From contig OY741268.1 of the NCBI GenBank assembly GCA_963514095.1, forward strand, positions 2,874,001 through 2,938,000: a stretch of DNA of 64,000 nt, in the 5' to 3' direction. Origin of the DNA: Eutrigla gurnardus. Its lineage: Eukaryota; Chordata; Actinopteri; Perciformes; Triglidae. Position 1 is the stretch's first letter. Every line of letters starts with the position of its first letter. A model generated the notes under the pieces. The model was not told the origin of the DNA and searched no databases. It was given only the letters and a program-made list of their open reading frames with translations. The position numbers and the translations under genes are program-made. Below are positions 32,476 through 43,708 of this stretch, piece by piece.

Positions 32476-32869
32476 GGTGTCTTCATCCGTCCCTTTAAAG
32501 AAAAACAATGCACCGCATTTTTAATCACCGTTAGTAATTATATAACCACGGTTTAAGATGGGCACTATCTTCTTAGTTAATGTCGGTAAAAACGGCACAT
32601 TTGCCGCTTCGCTTACGCTCGCTAACCTCTATGTTAAATTAGTGTCAGTAGGCTAGCCGGCTAGCAGGCCCTTCAATTCGTAACGTTAACGTACAATTCC
32701 AACAACAATGAAGTAACGTTCATTATCAATATGATTTAAAAGTCAGCTGAAAACATAAAAATCGTGTTACAGCATACTTTTTCAGAAGTCAGACGACCAA
32801 TGGAGCGTAACATGATTGGCTGGACGTTGGCTGAATTGAGACAGGGATCGATTGCTTCTGTACATGCCT

Positions 32870-33250
32870 TTGCTGCCTTTGCAGTAGCAGTAGTAGACTC
32901 TGGAACTGCCTCCCCCTCCACATCCGTGCAGCCCAGTCTCTAAATATTTTTAAGTCCCTTTTAAAGACTCACATCTATTCACTTGCCTTTGGCTAGTGTT
33001 TCCTATTATGTGCCAGTGTATAGTGCCTCTGGACACTTTTTAATTGTTCTCTTTTATTGCACCTTTTAAACTTATTTTATCCGTAGCCCTTTTCTTTTTT
33101 TGTGCCTTTATTTATCTTTATTTATCTTTTCTGTACCTTTTTTTGTTTATTCCTTGATTATTGAGCTCTACACTTTATTGTGAAGCACTTTGGTGCGGCT
33201 AAGCCGTCTGTAAAAGCGTTATATAAATAAATTGACATTGACATTGACAT
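32870..33250 (+). mobile_element. 5'-truncated LINE with (TTGACA)n tail
   Basis: The frame LWNCLPLHIRAAQSLNIFKS leading to a LKTHIYSLAF-type end is a LINE C-terminus. It is followed by a 3' UTR, 'agcgttatataaataa' and a tandem ATTGACATTGACATTGACAT tail at 33231-33250. The tail was the landing site of the next element. Confidence 0.7.
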
Positions 33251-34028
33251 GCATCTCCTCCTTGGGTTTGAGCACCTGAATGATCCTAGGAGCTATGTTG
33301 TCCGGGGCTTAATGCCCCTGGTAGGGTCTCCCAAGGCAAACAGGTCGTAGGTGACAGGTCAGACTAAGAGCGGTTCCAAAGCCCCCTATGACGGACAAAA
33401 AAGCAAGGACGTTTACATGGCCTGGAATGGCGTCACTGGGGCCCCACCCTGGAGCCAGGCCCAGGGTTGGGGCTCGCAGGGGAGTGCCTGGTGGCCGGGT
33501 CTCTGCCCATGGGACCCGGCCCAAGGAGCAACGTGGGCCCGCCCTCCAGTAGGCTCACCACCCGCAGGAGGGTTCAGAAGGGGCGGGTGCGGTGCAATTT
33601 GGGTGGCTGTCATGGGCGGGTGTCCCGGCGACCCAATCCCCGGACGGTGACACTAGCCATGGGGACATGGAATGTCACCTCACTGGGGGGGAAAGAGCCT
33701 GAGCTAGTGCGAGAGGTAGAGCGCTACCGGCTAGAGATAGTCGGGCTCACCTCCACGCACAGTCTGGGCTCTGGAACCCAACTCCTTGAGAGAGGCTGGA
33801 CTCTCTTCTACTCTGGAGTTGCCCGCGGTGAGAGGCGCCAAGCTGGTGTGGGCTTGCTCATAGCTCCCCAGCTCGGCCGCCATGTGTTGGAGTTTTCCCC
33901 AGTGAACGAGAGCGCCTTGGGGTCCTCCCGAAGGAGCTAGGGGAAGTGTCCAGGGAGAGAGAAGTCTGGGCGTCCCTGCTCAGGCAGCTGCCCCCACGAC
34001 CCGCGGAAGACAATGGATGGATGGATGG
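33251..34028 (+). mobile_element. Internally deleted LINE with (ATGG)n tail and 8-bp target duplication
   Basis: ATTGACAT flanks it on both sides (33243-33250 and 34029-34036). It retains a GC-rich 5' region, an endonuclease start and a 3' end 'gcggaagacaatggatgg' with ATGG repeats, but everything from mid-endonuclease to the C-terminus is missing. Retaining both termini with clean duplications makes it a short, possibly trans-mobilised derivative. Confidence 0.8.
33649..33940 (+). pseudogene. LINE apurinic-type endonuclease, N-terminal part
   Basis: The frame reads MGTWNVTSLGGKEPELVREV, then VGLTSTHSLGSG and GVGLLIAPQL. This is the start of the exonuclease/endonuclease/phosphatase domain of a fish LINE (the WNV block and the region expected to lead to the catalytic Glu). 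The domain is cut at about 33915 by the internal deletion and ends in a stop at 33938-33940. Confidence 0.75.
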
Positions 34029-34036
34029 ATTGACAT

Positions 34037-34950
34037 ACATTTTCTGCCATGCAGCTGGCTGCTTACAGTGGTATCATCATCTAAATAATCAGAAAGAAGA
34101 GCAGACGAGCGTCATGTCCTAGCATGTCAGGTTTGACTGGATTCCGATTTTGAAAACAATGCTTAAAACCATTTTTTCAGATTACTTAAAACATTATTTT
34201 CCCGTTTTTGAATCTACTTTGAGCTTCCAAAGATCGATGTATGCAATGAGTTACTCCAGTGGTGGGTGGGTCAAGAAAACACCAGTGTTCGTGCTCCATG
34301 CAAAACTAAAAGTAAATGTTGACATTTTGTCACCTGAGTTGTTCGTCATGTGAGTCATTGTCATTATATACACAAGTTATTAGTCACTATGGTGACATAA
34401 GATGCTAGTCTGTCAGGTTCCCATCAACCACGCTCTTTTCCTAAACCAAAGGGGTTTTGTTGCTTTAACCTAACTTCCTGTGAAATTCCTAATGAAACTC
34501 AACACATCGGAAACAAAAGCTAGAGGGTTGGCTAGTGAAACGATGTATGTATGTACCAAGCAGCATTATATTACAAGTTGGGAGTTAGACTGTGCAGATT
34601 ATTAAGAGCTCTGTTTTTTTCCATCCTTATTAGTGATAAAATAATAACGTAACAGCCATAACAGGGTGTGTCTGTAACAACGGGCATTTTAAAGTCCTAG
34701 CAATAAAATTTTTGTTTCATTCCATAATTATTTTATATGATGCTTGGTAAATATAAACAAAGCGTTTTTACACATTTTGACATGATATTTTTATTTATTT
34801 TTTTAATACAATTTCCAAACTCCACTTTTGCTCATGTCCCACGTCTGGGGTCTTTATGTTGACATACGTTAAAATGTGTTCATTTGATTTGATTACAATC
34901 TAAGATGATTTCAAATGGAATTGTTTAATAAAAATGTTACTTTACACAAT
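34037..34950. other. No recognisable feature
   Basis: AT-rich, no family motif or terminal repeat seen. Confidence 0.4.
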
Positions 34951-35876
34951 GGGCCCTAGTTTCGTGGCGCAGCACAGGGCGGCGGAGGGTGGCGGAGCCG
35001 GCGTAATGCAAGTTTCGTGGCAGTTTGGTGGATCACCTGCGCCAAGATGGGTGTGGCGGCGCAGCAGTGGGAGGCGTCACAGATTCAGCTTGGCGTAGCT
35101 GAAGTCTCGTGGCAAAAAGCCTCGCCGAGACTGCGCTGAAAGCCCGCCAGCTCCAACCTGGTCTACTCTCGGCGCAAGGCGCAAATAAAGTCCATTCATT
35201 CAAGGCGAATTGCAGCTGGCGGAGTGGAAGCTTGGCTGACGGCGCGCAGTGCGTACACGTCGCCAAGACCTCACAGGCAGGTTTCCACAGTTCCAGGCAC
35301 ATTTAAATGCAATAAATAATCACAACAAACACTATTTAATGCAACTAATTGAATCAACACGTGAATTTATATCTATATATATTGTCCCGTCACATCTGAC
35401 GTCAGATCAAAGGCGGATGGCACGCGTAACGGAAACTTAGCCTCTCGGACCAAAACATCTCCCTCTCTCTCTCCTGTTTTTTATAATATCGGCATTTTTA
35501 TTATTATGATACGCACGCACAGCGCGTGATGAGCGTGTTGGGAGCGGCGGCGCTGCTTCTGTCATCGGGTTGTCAAGTGACGGAACTTGCACTGAACCTC
35601 CCCTAACGCATTAAAGGAGAGGAGAGGAGCTCATTTGATTGGTGAAGATCTGAATCGGCTGTATTAATCCCAGTCCACGCCTCGTCTCCTCCTCGTCTCC
35701 CACTCACGCCTTCTTCTCCTCCCTCTTTCCCACTTGCGCCGGTGGGCGAGACGGGAGGTGTGCCTGCGCGAGCCTGCGCGGTGCACGAAACTTGCAAAGT
35801 CCAGGCGGACACACCCCGTCGGCGTGGCGCAGGTGTGTTGAGTGCTGACTGCGCCTAGTCTACGAAACTAGGGCCC
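34951..35876 (-). mobile_element. MITE copy B, GGGCCCTAGTTTCG family
   Basis: 926 bp, inverted relative to copy A. AAT flanks both ends (34948-34950 and 35877-35879). It has the same termini and the same subterminal GCAAGTTTCG/CGAAACTTGC motifs, and lacks the 280-base central block of copy A. Confidence 0.88.
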
Positions 35877-35879
35877 AAT

Positions 35880-37990
35880 ATCTTTTTTTTTGATTACTCA
35901 TCAATTATATGATGTTCATCTAAATATGCTATGTCTGAGTCATTAATGCAAAACTGAACAAATACCATGGTAAAAGTTTTTTTCAAAACCAAAAATGTCT
36001 AGTTTCCATGGAAACATAACTTATAAGTGAGCATCTCCACACCAGGTGAAACAAGAAGATGAAAACTTCAGCTTTTCCTTTAGCATACATCTTGGCAATG
36101 GCAAACTTGCTACTAGATTTATAAAACTCAATTAAAATGTTTAATGTATATTGAACACTTTAGATGCTAAAAGTACAAGCTATTGTAGCAGACCATGCTA
36201 GCTGTCATTTACCTGCAATATTTGCAAAGGTGTCATTTCTGCGACATATCCCTATGTAGCTAAAGATTTCGCGGTGAATACCTTGTGTAGTGGTAGGGAC
36301 AAATCCAGGGTCAGATATATATATGAATTCTACTTTCACAAAGTTTGTAAATTATCAGGCCTTTTTTTATATTTGGAAAGGCAGTATAGTGAGCGTATTG
36401 TAAATATTCAGAAAAAACGTCATATTGGCAACCTTAAATGACACCAAATTCATCTGCAGTATACTGCAGATCTTATAAGATCCACGAAATGTAGGGAGGA
36501 AATGAGAAAAGACCCAGAACGGTCCGAACTGTATCTGGGCAAATAAAGTGTCAACTACCGAAAAGAGAGGTGAATCTGAGAAGAAGACATTGGTGAATAA
36601 ATAAAAAGAAACCAGAGGGCAAAACACAAAATACTGGAGGCCTCAAATCAGTTTGTTTCTACAAATCCACCAGCACTATTCCCAGAGGTCTTGTCTGAAA
36701 ATGAAGCTAGAAATGCCTTTCCTCTTGCTCCTGAAGGTTTTGCTAGTGTGTCAGCTGTGTAAAAAAGTGTTAAGAAGACAATCAAAGATGTACAGAGAAC
36801 TCACAGCTGCAAGGTCCAAGCTGAAGAAGGCCTTGGCCTTGGCCTCAGTTGATGAACACAGGAAGTGTTGTTTCAGGCTGCATCTCACCCCAAACCGAAG
36901 CCCGCCACCAGAATTGCATATTCCCACACCAAATTACAAAGGATTTCCTGTTCCATAATGTTGTGATGGAAAAGATGAAAGAAAGTCACAAGTCATTGAC
37001 CGCAAGGAAAAACATTTCCTTTCAAAAGTGATGGCTGGAAAGATCATTGAGAGATGGCGCATGCCATAACTGATGCCTCAATTGCTGTAGGTGTACACTT
37101 AAAGTAATATTATTGATAGTCAGGCATTAACACATGCTGGCTGAACGTATGTGTCTGGAAAATAGATGAATTCACTTGGCTTTTTATCTTGCAGGCTTTA
37201 TTTAGCTTGCGGTTATGTCATGCTAGGCTAGAATAAATAATTTTAATTAGTCCTGCCGAACAACAAGCACTCTCGTATTTAAAGCCCATTAGTTGGAGTG
37301 GGAGCTGCAGCCTATATTGATCACACACAAGAACATGACGCAATTGGAAACATTGCTAGCTGAGATCTGGAAGCCAAAGAAAAGACAAAGTACATTTCTA
37401 TCAAACAGGGACTTTAGATGTCACTCCTGTGTTGCAGCTGTGCCTGAGAGAAGCAGCATAAACTGGTGCCGGTCTGTGTGTGCACTGTTTTTCAGCTGAA
37501 GCAGACAACACAACAAAAGTGCATCCCTGCGGAATAGAGAATAAGCCTAAGAATAAGGACAGGGAGACAGCGATAGATAGAGCTTCTCTGCTTGCCTGGG
37601 GCTTGGAGTTGTGCATGCTGTTTTGTTCATGGCCTGAGGTTGTGCAATCTGTTTGACTGTTTAATGTATCAATTAAAAATCAGTGTTTTGCCTCCTGTCG
37701 TGCTCTTCAGTCTGGCATGTCGAGCGCCAGGCAACGCTTCCATCCCCTGGAGGGACCAGTGATTCAAACACAAACTAGATACAGACACCCGGACCTCCTG
37801 CTAGTTACACACTCGCCACTTAATCCATGTTGTGAGTGGGCAGAGCAGCGGCTGTTTAATCAGAGGAGGAGTCACTCTCAAGTCCTCGTTGATCAACTGC
37901 ATGAAAAGCAAAGCGGCTCAGCTAATGATGGTTCACGCTTCCCTTCCTTCTCCTAACCCACACTCAACTGCGCGTTCCTCCCATTTCCAT
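35880..37990. other. No recognisable gene
   Basis: A 101-codon plus-strand frame at 36653-36958, rich in lysine and leucine, has no family resemblance I can name. Remaining frames are short. No terminal repeats were seen. Confidence 0.35.
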
Positions 37991-37994
37991 ATAT

Positions 37995-38725
37995 ATATAT
38001 ATTGCCAAAAGTATTCACTCACCCATCGAAATAATTGAAATCCGGTGTTCCAATCACTTCCATGGCCACGGGTGTATAAAAGCAAGCACCTAGGCATGCA
38101 GACTGTTTCTACAAACATTTGCATCCAAGCCATACATCAGCAAGTGCAATGCAAAGCGTCGGATGCAGTGGTGTAAAGCACGCTGCCACTGGACTCTCAA
38201 GCAGTGGAGACGTTCTCTGGAGTGACCAATCATGCTTTTCCATCTGGCAATCTGATGGACGAGTCTGGGTTTGGCGGTTGCCAGGACAACGGTACTTGTC
38301 TGACTGCATTGTGCCACGTGTAAAGTTTGGTGGAGGGGGATTATGGTGTGGGGTTGTTTTTCAGGAGCTGGGCTTGGCCCCTTAGTTCCAGTGAAAGGAA
38401 CTCTGAATGCTTCAGCATACCAAGAGATGTTGGATAATTCCATACTCCCAACTTTGTGGAACAGTTTGGGGATGGCCCCTTCCTGTTCCAACATGACTGT
38501 GCACCAGTTTACAAAGCAAGGTCCATAAAGACATGGATGAGAGAGTTTGGTGTGGATGAACTTGACTGGCCTGCACAGAGTCCTGACCTCAACCCGATAG
38601 AACACCTTTGGGATGAATTAGAGTGGAAACTGAGAGCCAGGCCTTCCCGTCCAACATCAGTGTGTGACCTCACAAATACACTTCTGGAAGAATGGTCAAA
38701 AAGTCCCATAAACACACTCATATAC
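37995..38725 (+). mobile_element. Tc1-like transposon, internally deleted, right end lost
   Basis: The left end 'tattgccaaaagtattcact' and the following 'ccatggccac.ggtgtataaaa' match a common fish Tc1 terminal region. Sequence then jumps from the 5' UTR (about 38117) into the second half of the transposase. The right terminus is replaced by a TA/CA microsatellite. Confidence 0.8.
38120..38720 (+). pseudogene. Tc1-like transposase, C-terminal half
   Basis: Readable blocks are KCNAKRRMQWCKARCHWTL, GIMVWGCFSGAGLGPLVPVK, FGDGPFLFQHDCAPVYKARS and ELDWPAQSPDLNPIEHLWDE. The last two contain the second and third catalytic acidic positions of the DD34E core. Frame changes near 38215 and 38455 and the absent N-terminal DNA-binding domain make it inactive. 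Confidence 0.85.
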
Positions 38726-38726
38726 A

Positions 38727-38735
38727 TATATACTG

Positions 38736-38775
<40 letters not shown>

Positions 38776-38792
38776 CATATATACAGATTCCG
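38727..38792. repeat. (TA)n/(CA)n microsatellite
   Basis: ATATAC and ACACAC runs directly after the truncated Tc1 transposase. Confidence 0.9.
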
Positions 38793-38794
38793 GA

Positions 38795-39545
38795 TTCATT
38801 AACACTGCTTAAAACTCTGATTTGATTGTCGCATGTGTGTATGTCTATCAATGCCAATCATTAAAGTTCTTATGATTATAATAATAACAATATTAATAAT
38901 AAGAAAATGTGCATTTCTTCAGCTCTACGAGCAGTCAGAGGCCGGAGGAGATTTTGTTGTATGAATGCCGAAGCACACGTAAATGCGAACAGTTCACACG
39001 CATTTGTTCTGCTCCTGTTTCATGAATGGGACCCACTGTCTCTAAAATGTGCACCTATCCTGAATGTTGATTTGAATGAAAAGGTTTATGTGAACAAATG
39101 AACGTGTGATGACAGAATATCTCAGCCCATACTAAGAAGTACAGCAGCACTGTTTCCCTGGGGGATGGAGTTGAACTGGCATTTAACCAAATACTGTGTC
39201 TGACCTTTACCACACTAGTCATGGGATTGGACTGTGCTCAGTGTTTGGTTTAATTTCTATGTTGTTATTCAGACAAAACTGCCATTTGGATCAATGACAG
39301 AGCAGACCCTCTCAGTGCCCCCCAACCCCACCCCCTCACCAACAGCAGACAAATGATCCTTAGCCAGGGGTCTCAATCTCTCCAAAATCCTGCTAAGGTC
39401 AGATAGCTGTTGCCCTGCCCCGGGGCTGTGCATGAGAAGGTCACTAGGAGACACACACCAGTGGTAAGTGGGGAAAACACATGTTTAATATTAGAGAGGT
39501 GGTGAGAACAGGAAAAAAAATGCCACGATGCCAGTTCAGCATAAA
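38795..39545. other. No recognisable feature
   Basis: Short frames only, no family resemblance. Confidence 0.35.
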
Positions 39546-39547
39546 TC

Positions 39548-40469
39548 TGAGTCAGTTACCCGGGTAACATACTCCGTGAACCTAACCTGCTCGCTGGCAG
39601 GTTTGCTTCAACAAACCGTGAGTTTCTCCCTACATGTCTCCGCCTTTTTCCGGAATCTGAACCAACTCTGAAAAAATGTGCCGTCCTTTCCTTGTCAAAC
39701 TAATCGATATAAAAGTGAATCTAGCAGCTTTACATGGGGGGAGAATTTTGATTAGCTTTCCTACCGATCACATATCTAAACAATATTCCCCGACATTTTC
39801 AACATTTCATATCGTGGACATAATCCGCAACCAGATTCTTTGCGGAGCTCTTTAGATATTTTTGCGAACATTTCTGTGTTGAAATAGCCGCTATTATTTA
39901 CTGTTTAATATGTGAAACATGATTAAAATCATATGCCTTAGTCTACGTATTTGCGCAATATATAGAGATTATTTGCTCATTCCACTACTTTGTGAACCAC
40001 GGGAGTCGAACCCTGTCGCCTGCACCGGCGTTGCTAACCATTACACCACAGAGTCACTCTATGATGCTGAACATAAAGCGTTATCACCTTTAGATCAATC
40101 AACAGTTTCATTCAGTCATTCAGACATTAAGTCGGGCCGTAAATCTCTCTGTCACGCGAACTAACTCTACTTTGCTGCAGTTACGTTGCTCCGCTTTCTT
40201 AGGATGAGTTTTCTCCATAAACACAAAGTAATATCTAATAACGCTCTCCCAGTTGCCATGGTGAATCGCAGTATCGGAGCTCCATTGATGATGGCTTTGT
40301 AGAGTCGGCAGGCACACGCGTAACGCGTTTACATACTCAGAGTTGACTGAACTAATTCAAAACCGCTGTTCTGAAACCGAAAACTCAGAGTTGCCCATCT
40401 CAGAGTTGGTCAACACAGAGTTCAGGGTTAGGTTCAGAGTTGATTGAGCCTGCTTTCTGAAACGGGCCC
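39548..40469. mobile_element. Harbinger-derived element, copy F2, with right end GGGCCCGTTTCAG
   Basis: On the minus strand the right end reads GGGCCCGTTTCAGAAAGCAG, followed by repeated CAACTCTGAG motifs, characteristic of a common fish Harbinger family. Its left part aligns with copy F1 (5440-6165). The left terminus was not found, so the copy may be truncated there. It includes a tRNA-like segment. Confidence 0.65.
39992..40060 (-). repeat. tRNA-like module inside copy F2
   Basis: On the minus strand, TGGTGTAATGG (40048-40038) and GGTTCGACTCC (40012-40002) look like A- and B-boxes of an RNA polymerase III promoter with tRNA spacing. The same segment, more decayed, is at the equivalent site of F1 (about 6030-6105). 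It is not a tRNA gene: arms do not fold into a full cloverleaf by eye and the sequence is embedded in a transposon. Confidence 0.6.
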
Positions 40470-40479
40470 CAGGTAATCT

Positions 40480-40736
40480 GTTAATCTTTATTTTAGGCAA
40501 CTGAACTTGTCTTAGGTCTTTGAAGATGTTTTGCCTCTCATCCACGAGGCTTGTTCAGTTCTTACTAACTAGTGGGTATTTTGGGTGTTCGACATATTGT
40601 AGAGTTATCGCCAAGATAGGCATGTGACTCCTGGACCCACTCAGCCCTCAAGTGAACGATTAGTGTTGGATGGGTCACCTGAGAGGCGTTGACCTGTCCT
40701 GCCACTTTGTGAGTTGATAGGTTGACATGAGACCAA
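40480..40736 (-). mobile_element. Possible Penelope-like element tail
   Basis: On the minus strand the segment 'gaactgaacaagcctcgtgg' and 'atgagaggcaaaacatcttc' matches a tail I associate with vertebrate Penelope-like elements. GCCTC and GAGGC (40533-40550) form a small stem. The upstream part (40560-40736) includes 'cttggcgataactct' (40615-40601), which recurs in inverse orientation at 41080-41094, across MITE copy C. The assignment is from memory. Confidence 0.4.
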
Positions 40737-41079
40737 GGGCCCTAGTTTCGTAGACTAGGCGTAGTCAGCGCGCAGCGCACGTGCGCCACGCCGACGTTGC
40801 ATTAAATAGTGTTTGTTGTGATTATTTATTGCATTTAAATGTGCCTGGAACGGTGGAAACCTGCCTGTGAGGTCTCGGTGACGGGGCTTTCGGCGAAGTC
40901 CCAGCGAGGCTTTTTGCCACGAAACTTCCGCTACGCCAAGCTGAATCTGTGACGCCTCCCCCTGCTGCGCCGCCACACCCATCTTGGCGCAGGCGATCCA
41001 CCAAACTGCCAAACTGACCGTGCGCAAGGCTGCGCGGGTCGAAACTTGCATTACGCCGGCTCCGCCACCCTGCGCCGCC
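40737..41079 (+). mobile_element. MITE copy C, GGGCCCTAGTTTCG family, right end truncated
   Basis: The left end GGGCCCTAGTTTCGTAG and internal segments match copy A with at least two internal deletions. The copy stops at 'ccaccctgcgcc' without the CGAAACTAGGGCCC terminus. Confidence 0.75.
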
Positions 41080-41094
41080 CTTGGCGATAACTCT

Positions 41095-41325
41095 GCATTA
41101 GTGGCATCACTGCTTGTAACTATCTTTTATGTTTTATCTCTTTTCTTGCACATTCCTGTACAGCTCTTCCGTCTTTATTTATCAATCATTCCAGACTTTG
41201 TCTCTGTGTGTTTAAATTGTTTGTTTATTGTTGTATATGTATGTACAATCGATGCACCTTATTCACCAAGACAAATTCCTCGGTGTAAAATCATTCTTGG
41301 TAATAAATCTGATTCTGATTCTGAT
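41095..41325 (+). mobile_element. LINE 3' tail with GATTCT repeats
   Basis: It ends 'cttggtaataaatctgattctgattctgat'. Same tail style as 3389-3537; 5'-truncated and non-coding. Confidence 0.55.
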
Positions 41326-41376
41326 ACTACAACTACTACTACTACTGTTAATACTACTACTACTACTAGTTCATGG
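41326..41376 (+). repeat. (ACT)n microsatellite
   Basis: ACTACTACT runs immediately after the LINE tail. Confidence 0.85.
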
Positions 41377-41426
41377 TAGGTATCACCTCCTGTTACCTTC
41401 AGGTGCACTGCACTCAGCAATATTAA

Positions 41427-41770
41427 AGCGGCAGTATGTAAGATTTGGTGCCATCTAGTTGTGAGGTTGCAGGCCACAACTAGCTGAATACCCTCCACTG
41501 ACTTCTCCCTTTCCAAGCATTTCGAAGATCTACGGTGGCCTTCAGGTAACGTAAAAACATCAGGTAATGTAAAAAAGTGTTTGGTCTGTTCTGGGCTACG
41601 GTGGAAACATGGTGATGCAACAGCGGCTCCACTCTCTACAGTGTTATTAAAGGGTCTTTCTTAACTGTTCTTAGTTTCAGGTGATCATACATTCATGAAA
41701 ACATGATGCGTTATGAATATTATATTCCATTTCTGTTAATAGCCCACCTAAAACCCTACACTGTGTTCCC
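41427..41770. mobile_element. TTAA-flanked MITE (Kolobok- or piggyBac-like), 344 bp
   Basis: TTAA lies at both borders (41423-41426 and 41771-41774). The ends AGCGGCAGTATGTAAGATTT and (inverse) GGGAACACAGTGTAGGGTTT are similar but imperfect inverted repeats. It is non-coding. Confidence 0.6.
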
Positions 41771-41918
41771 TTAAGGTATATTATACCATGGTCTGGGTGA
41801 ATACTCGATTCTGATTGGCTGGAGGGTTTAGGGTAAAAAGTGTTAATGTACACCTAGGAAAGACATTCCGTCAAATTGCCTGATGACAGTTCTAAATGAT
41901 TGTGGGCTCAAACGCTAG

Positions 41919-42116
41919 ATGGTAACCATGTCCTCGGAGACTCAACGTTATTTCACACAACAGCAAGACAGTGATTTTATCATTTCTTTTAACTTATTTG
42001 GTGAGTTTGACAACTTTGAAGACTGGGATGGAGCAGAAGAAAAAGAGAGAAGAGACTATGAAAAGAAAAAGGAGAAAATAAAAAAAACCTTACATTTTAA
42101 CTCTAAAACACATTAA
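41919..42116 (+). CDS. Small unrecognised frame, 65 codons
   Basis: The frame has an acidic, aromatic centre (NLFGEFDNFEDWDGAEE) and a lysine/glutamate-rich end (EKKKEKIKK). I do not recognise it. It lies within an inverted-repeat-bounded unit and may be the remnant of an element-encoded protein. It may equally be chance. Confidence 0.25.
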   Translation: MVTMSSETQRYFTQQQDSDFIISFNLFGEFDNFEDWDGAEEKERRDYEKKKEKIKKTLHFNSKTH

Positions 42117-42173
42117 AGTATATTATTAATTGATTAAATATTTCTTTCTTTCGTAGGTGACCATGGTATAAGC

Positions 42174-42237
42174 GGGATAATGCCCTTCGAGGTGTCCATT
42201 AACAGAAATGAATCAACACCTCGTCGGGCATTATCCC
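42174..42237. repeat. Strong hairpin, 12-bp plus 8-bp stems
   Basis: GGGATAATGCCC-TT-CGAGGTGT pairs with ACACCTCG-TC-GGGCATTATCCC around a 20-base loop, with only a two-base internal mismatch. All 20 stem pairs are Watson-Crick. Confidence 0.9.
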
Positions 42238-42250
42238 TTACATTTTTTCC

Positions 42251-43708
42251 ATATAACCCCTAATAACCGAATCAACAGAGGCCCCACAATACAATATTAC
42301 TTTAATAAAACTTTTTCATGATTTTGCAATAAGCTCAGTATTGTGTGATAACATAGTCCTTTATTACCATTTGTAAGGTGCAATTACATCGTTTGTCAAC
42401 ATCTGTTTTATCTAAAAAGATACAATTGTCACTCAATTCATCTCACTTCATCATTTTTATTGCAGCAAACTTTTTCAGTCTGTCAAGGAGATAATCTTAT
42501 CAACACTCTATTTTTGTTTTAACCAACTTCCTGCCAATAAGCTGACTTCACCTCTGACCACACCAGAAAAACTTGACACCATTTAGTGGACTGAAGAAGC
42601 AATTGTTTCCAAAATGATTGATTTGTATTTGCAGTATTTATAGTTTATAAATTAAAACATTTATACTTTGCCGGATCAACTTTTTACTCTCCCCTACTAA
42701 TAACAGGGTTTGACTTCTATTTCGGTAGTAAATGTCAATCATATACATCCATTGTTTTAGTTTACATCCACAGTTTATGAGTTAAATAATGCATACAATC
42801 TGTGGAGGCCTATTCAGTCCCATAGTATTCATAACTTGTACAGGTACCTGTATATCATTGTATGGAACCCACAACTTCAGTTGAATTTGAAAGTACTCAG
42901 TGTGGCACCCCAACTGGGAATCTGATGATGATGACATGTACAGTCAGTCCACCTTAATGTACCATCAGCGACGGCTACGACTTTTTCAAGGCCCAACTTA
43001 CTCCAACCATCATAGTTTAAAACGGTATGAAAAAAGTGGTTCACCAACCAAAAAACAGAAAAACACCTGACATAGTCCGAAACGTATAATTCACAATGCC
43101 ATTTATTTGTGTGAATGACAGTAACTGTTACTGGAGTTTGGTGGCTTTGAGGAGAGTATATTATTATAAATGTGACTACAGTCATTTGTTTAACATGTTC
43201 TATCCAGTGGGATGGGAGCTTTACAGCGTTTTGCACATGGCCTCAAAGCACTTGTTTAGTGAACATTTTTCTGCACTCATAGTTTTTGATGACATTAGAT
43301 GACTATGGAGGTTGACTGCACCTATTGCTGATAGTGCTTTGTTCTTATGTGACTGCTCCAATTAATAAATGTGTCCTTGTGTTTTGGTTTTTTAGCCTTT
43401 TAGAGGCAATTCTAATATAGAAAATTACCCCCTCGCAATTGTTAACATCCCTCTTAGTCACTTCACCTTGGCGCCTCCCTGTCCAACTAAGTTAATATTC
43501 TGTAACTTTTATACAAATGCATATACCCTCCATCCATCCATCCATCCATCCATCCATCATCAGACTATGTGCATTAAGATGACTTTGTAAACTGTTCATG
43601 ATTTATATTCCACAATGAATTTAAGTCTAATTCTTTAATGTATTAAAGCTTCTTTCACTACCATTGCATCTATAACTCAGCCAATACATTAATCACATTC
43701 ATCATATT
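42251..43708. other. No recognisable gene; (ATCC)n at 43523-43557
   Basis: Open frames on both strands at about 42880-43300 show no family resemblance. A CATC/ATCC tetranucleotide repeat lies near the right. Confidence 0.4.

Larger units (their letters stand above)
41786..42250. mobile_element. Unclassified element bounded by ATACCATGGTC repeats
   Basis: ATACCATGGTC near 41791 is matched by the inverse GACCATGGTAT near 42160. Beyond it lies a strong hairpin (42174-42237). A 65-codon frame lies inside. Superfamily unknown. Confidence 0.4.

Noticed and set aside
36653..36958. 101-codon lysine/leucine-rich frame
   Set aside because: No family match and no surrounding gene structure; left unannotated.
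39992..40060. Possible tRNA gene on the minus strand
   Set aside because: It is shared at the same place with another transposon copy and the arms are too degenerate for a tRNA.
40533..40560. Hammerhead ribozyme in the Penelope-like tail
   Set aside because: A short GCCTC/GAGGC stem is present, but the conserved CUGAUGA core is not.
42877..43302. 119-codon minus-strand and 68-codon plus-strand frames
   Set aside because: They overlap on opposite strands, with no family resemblance, splice context or poly(A) signal.
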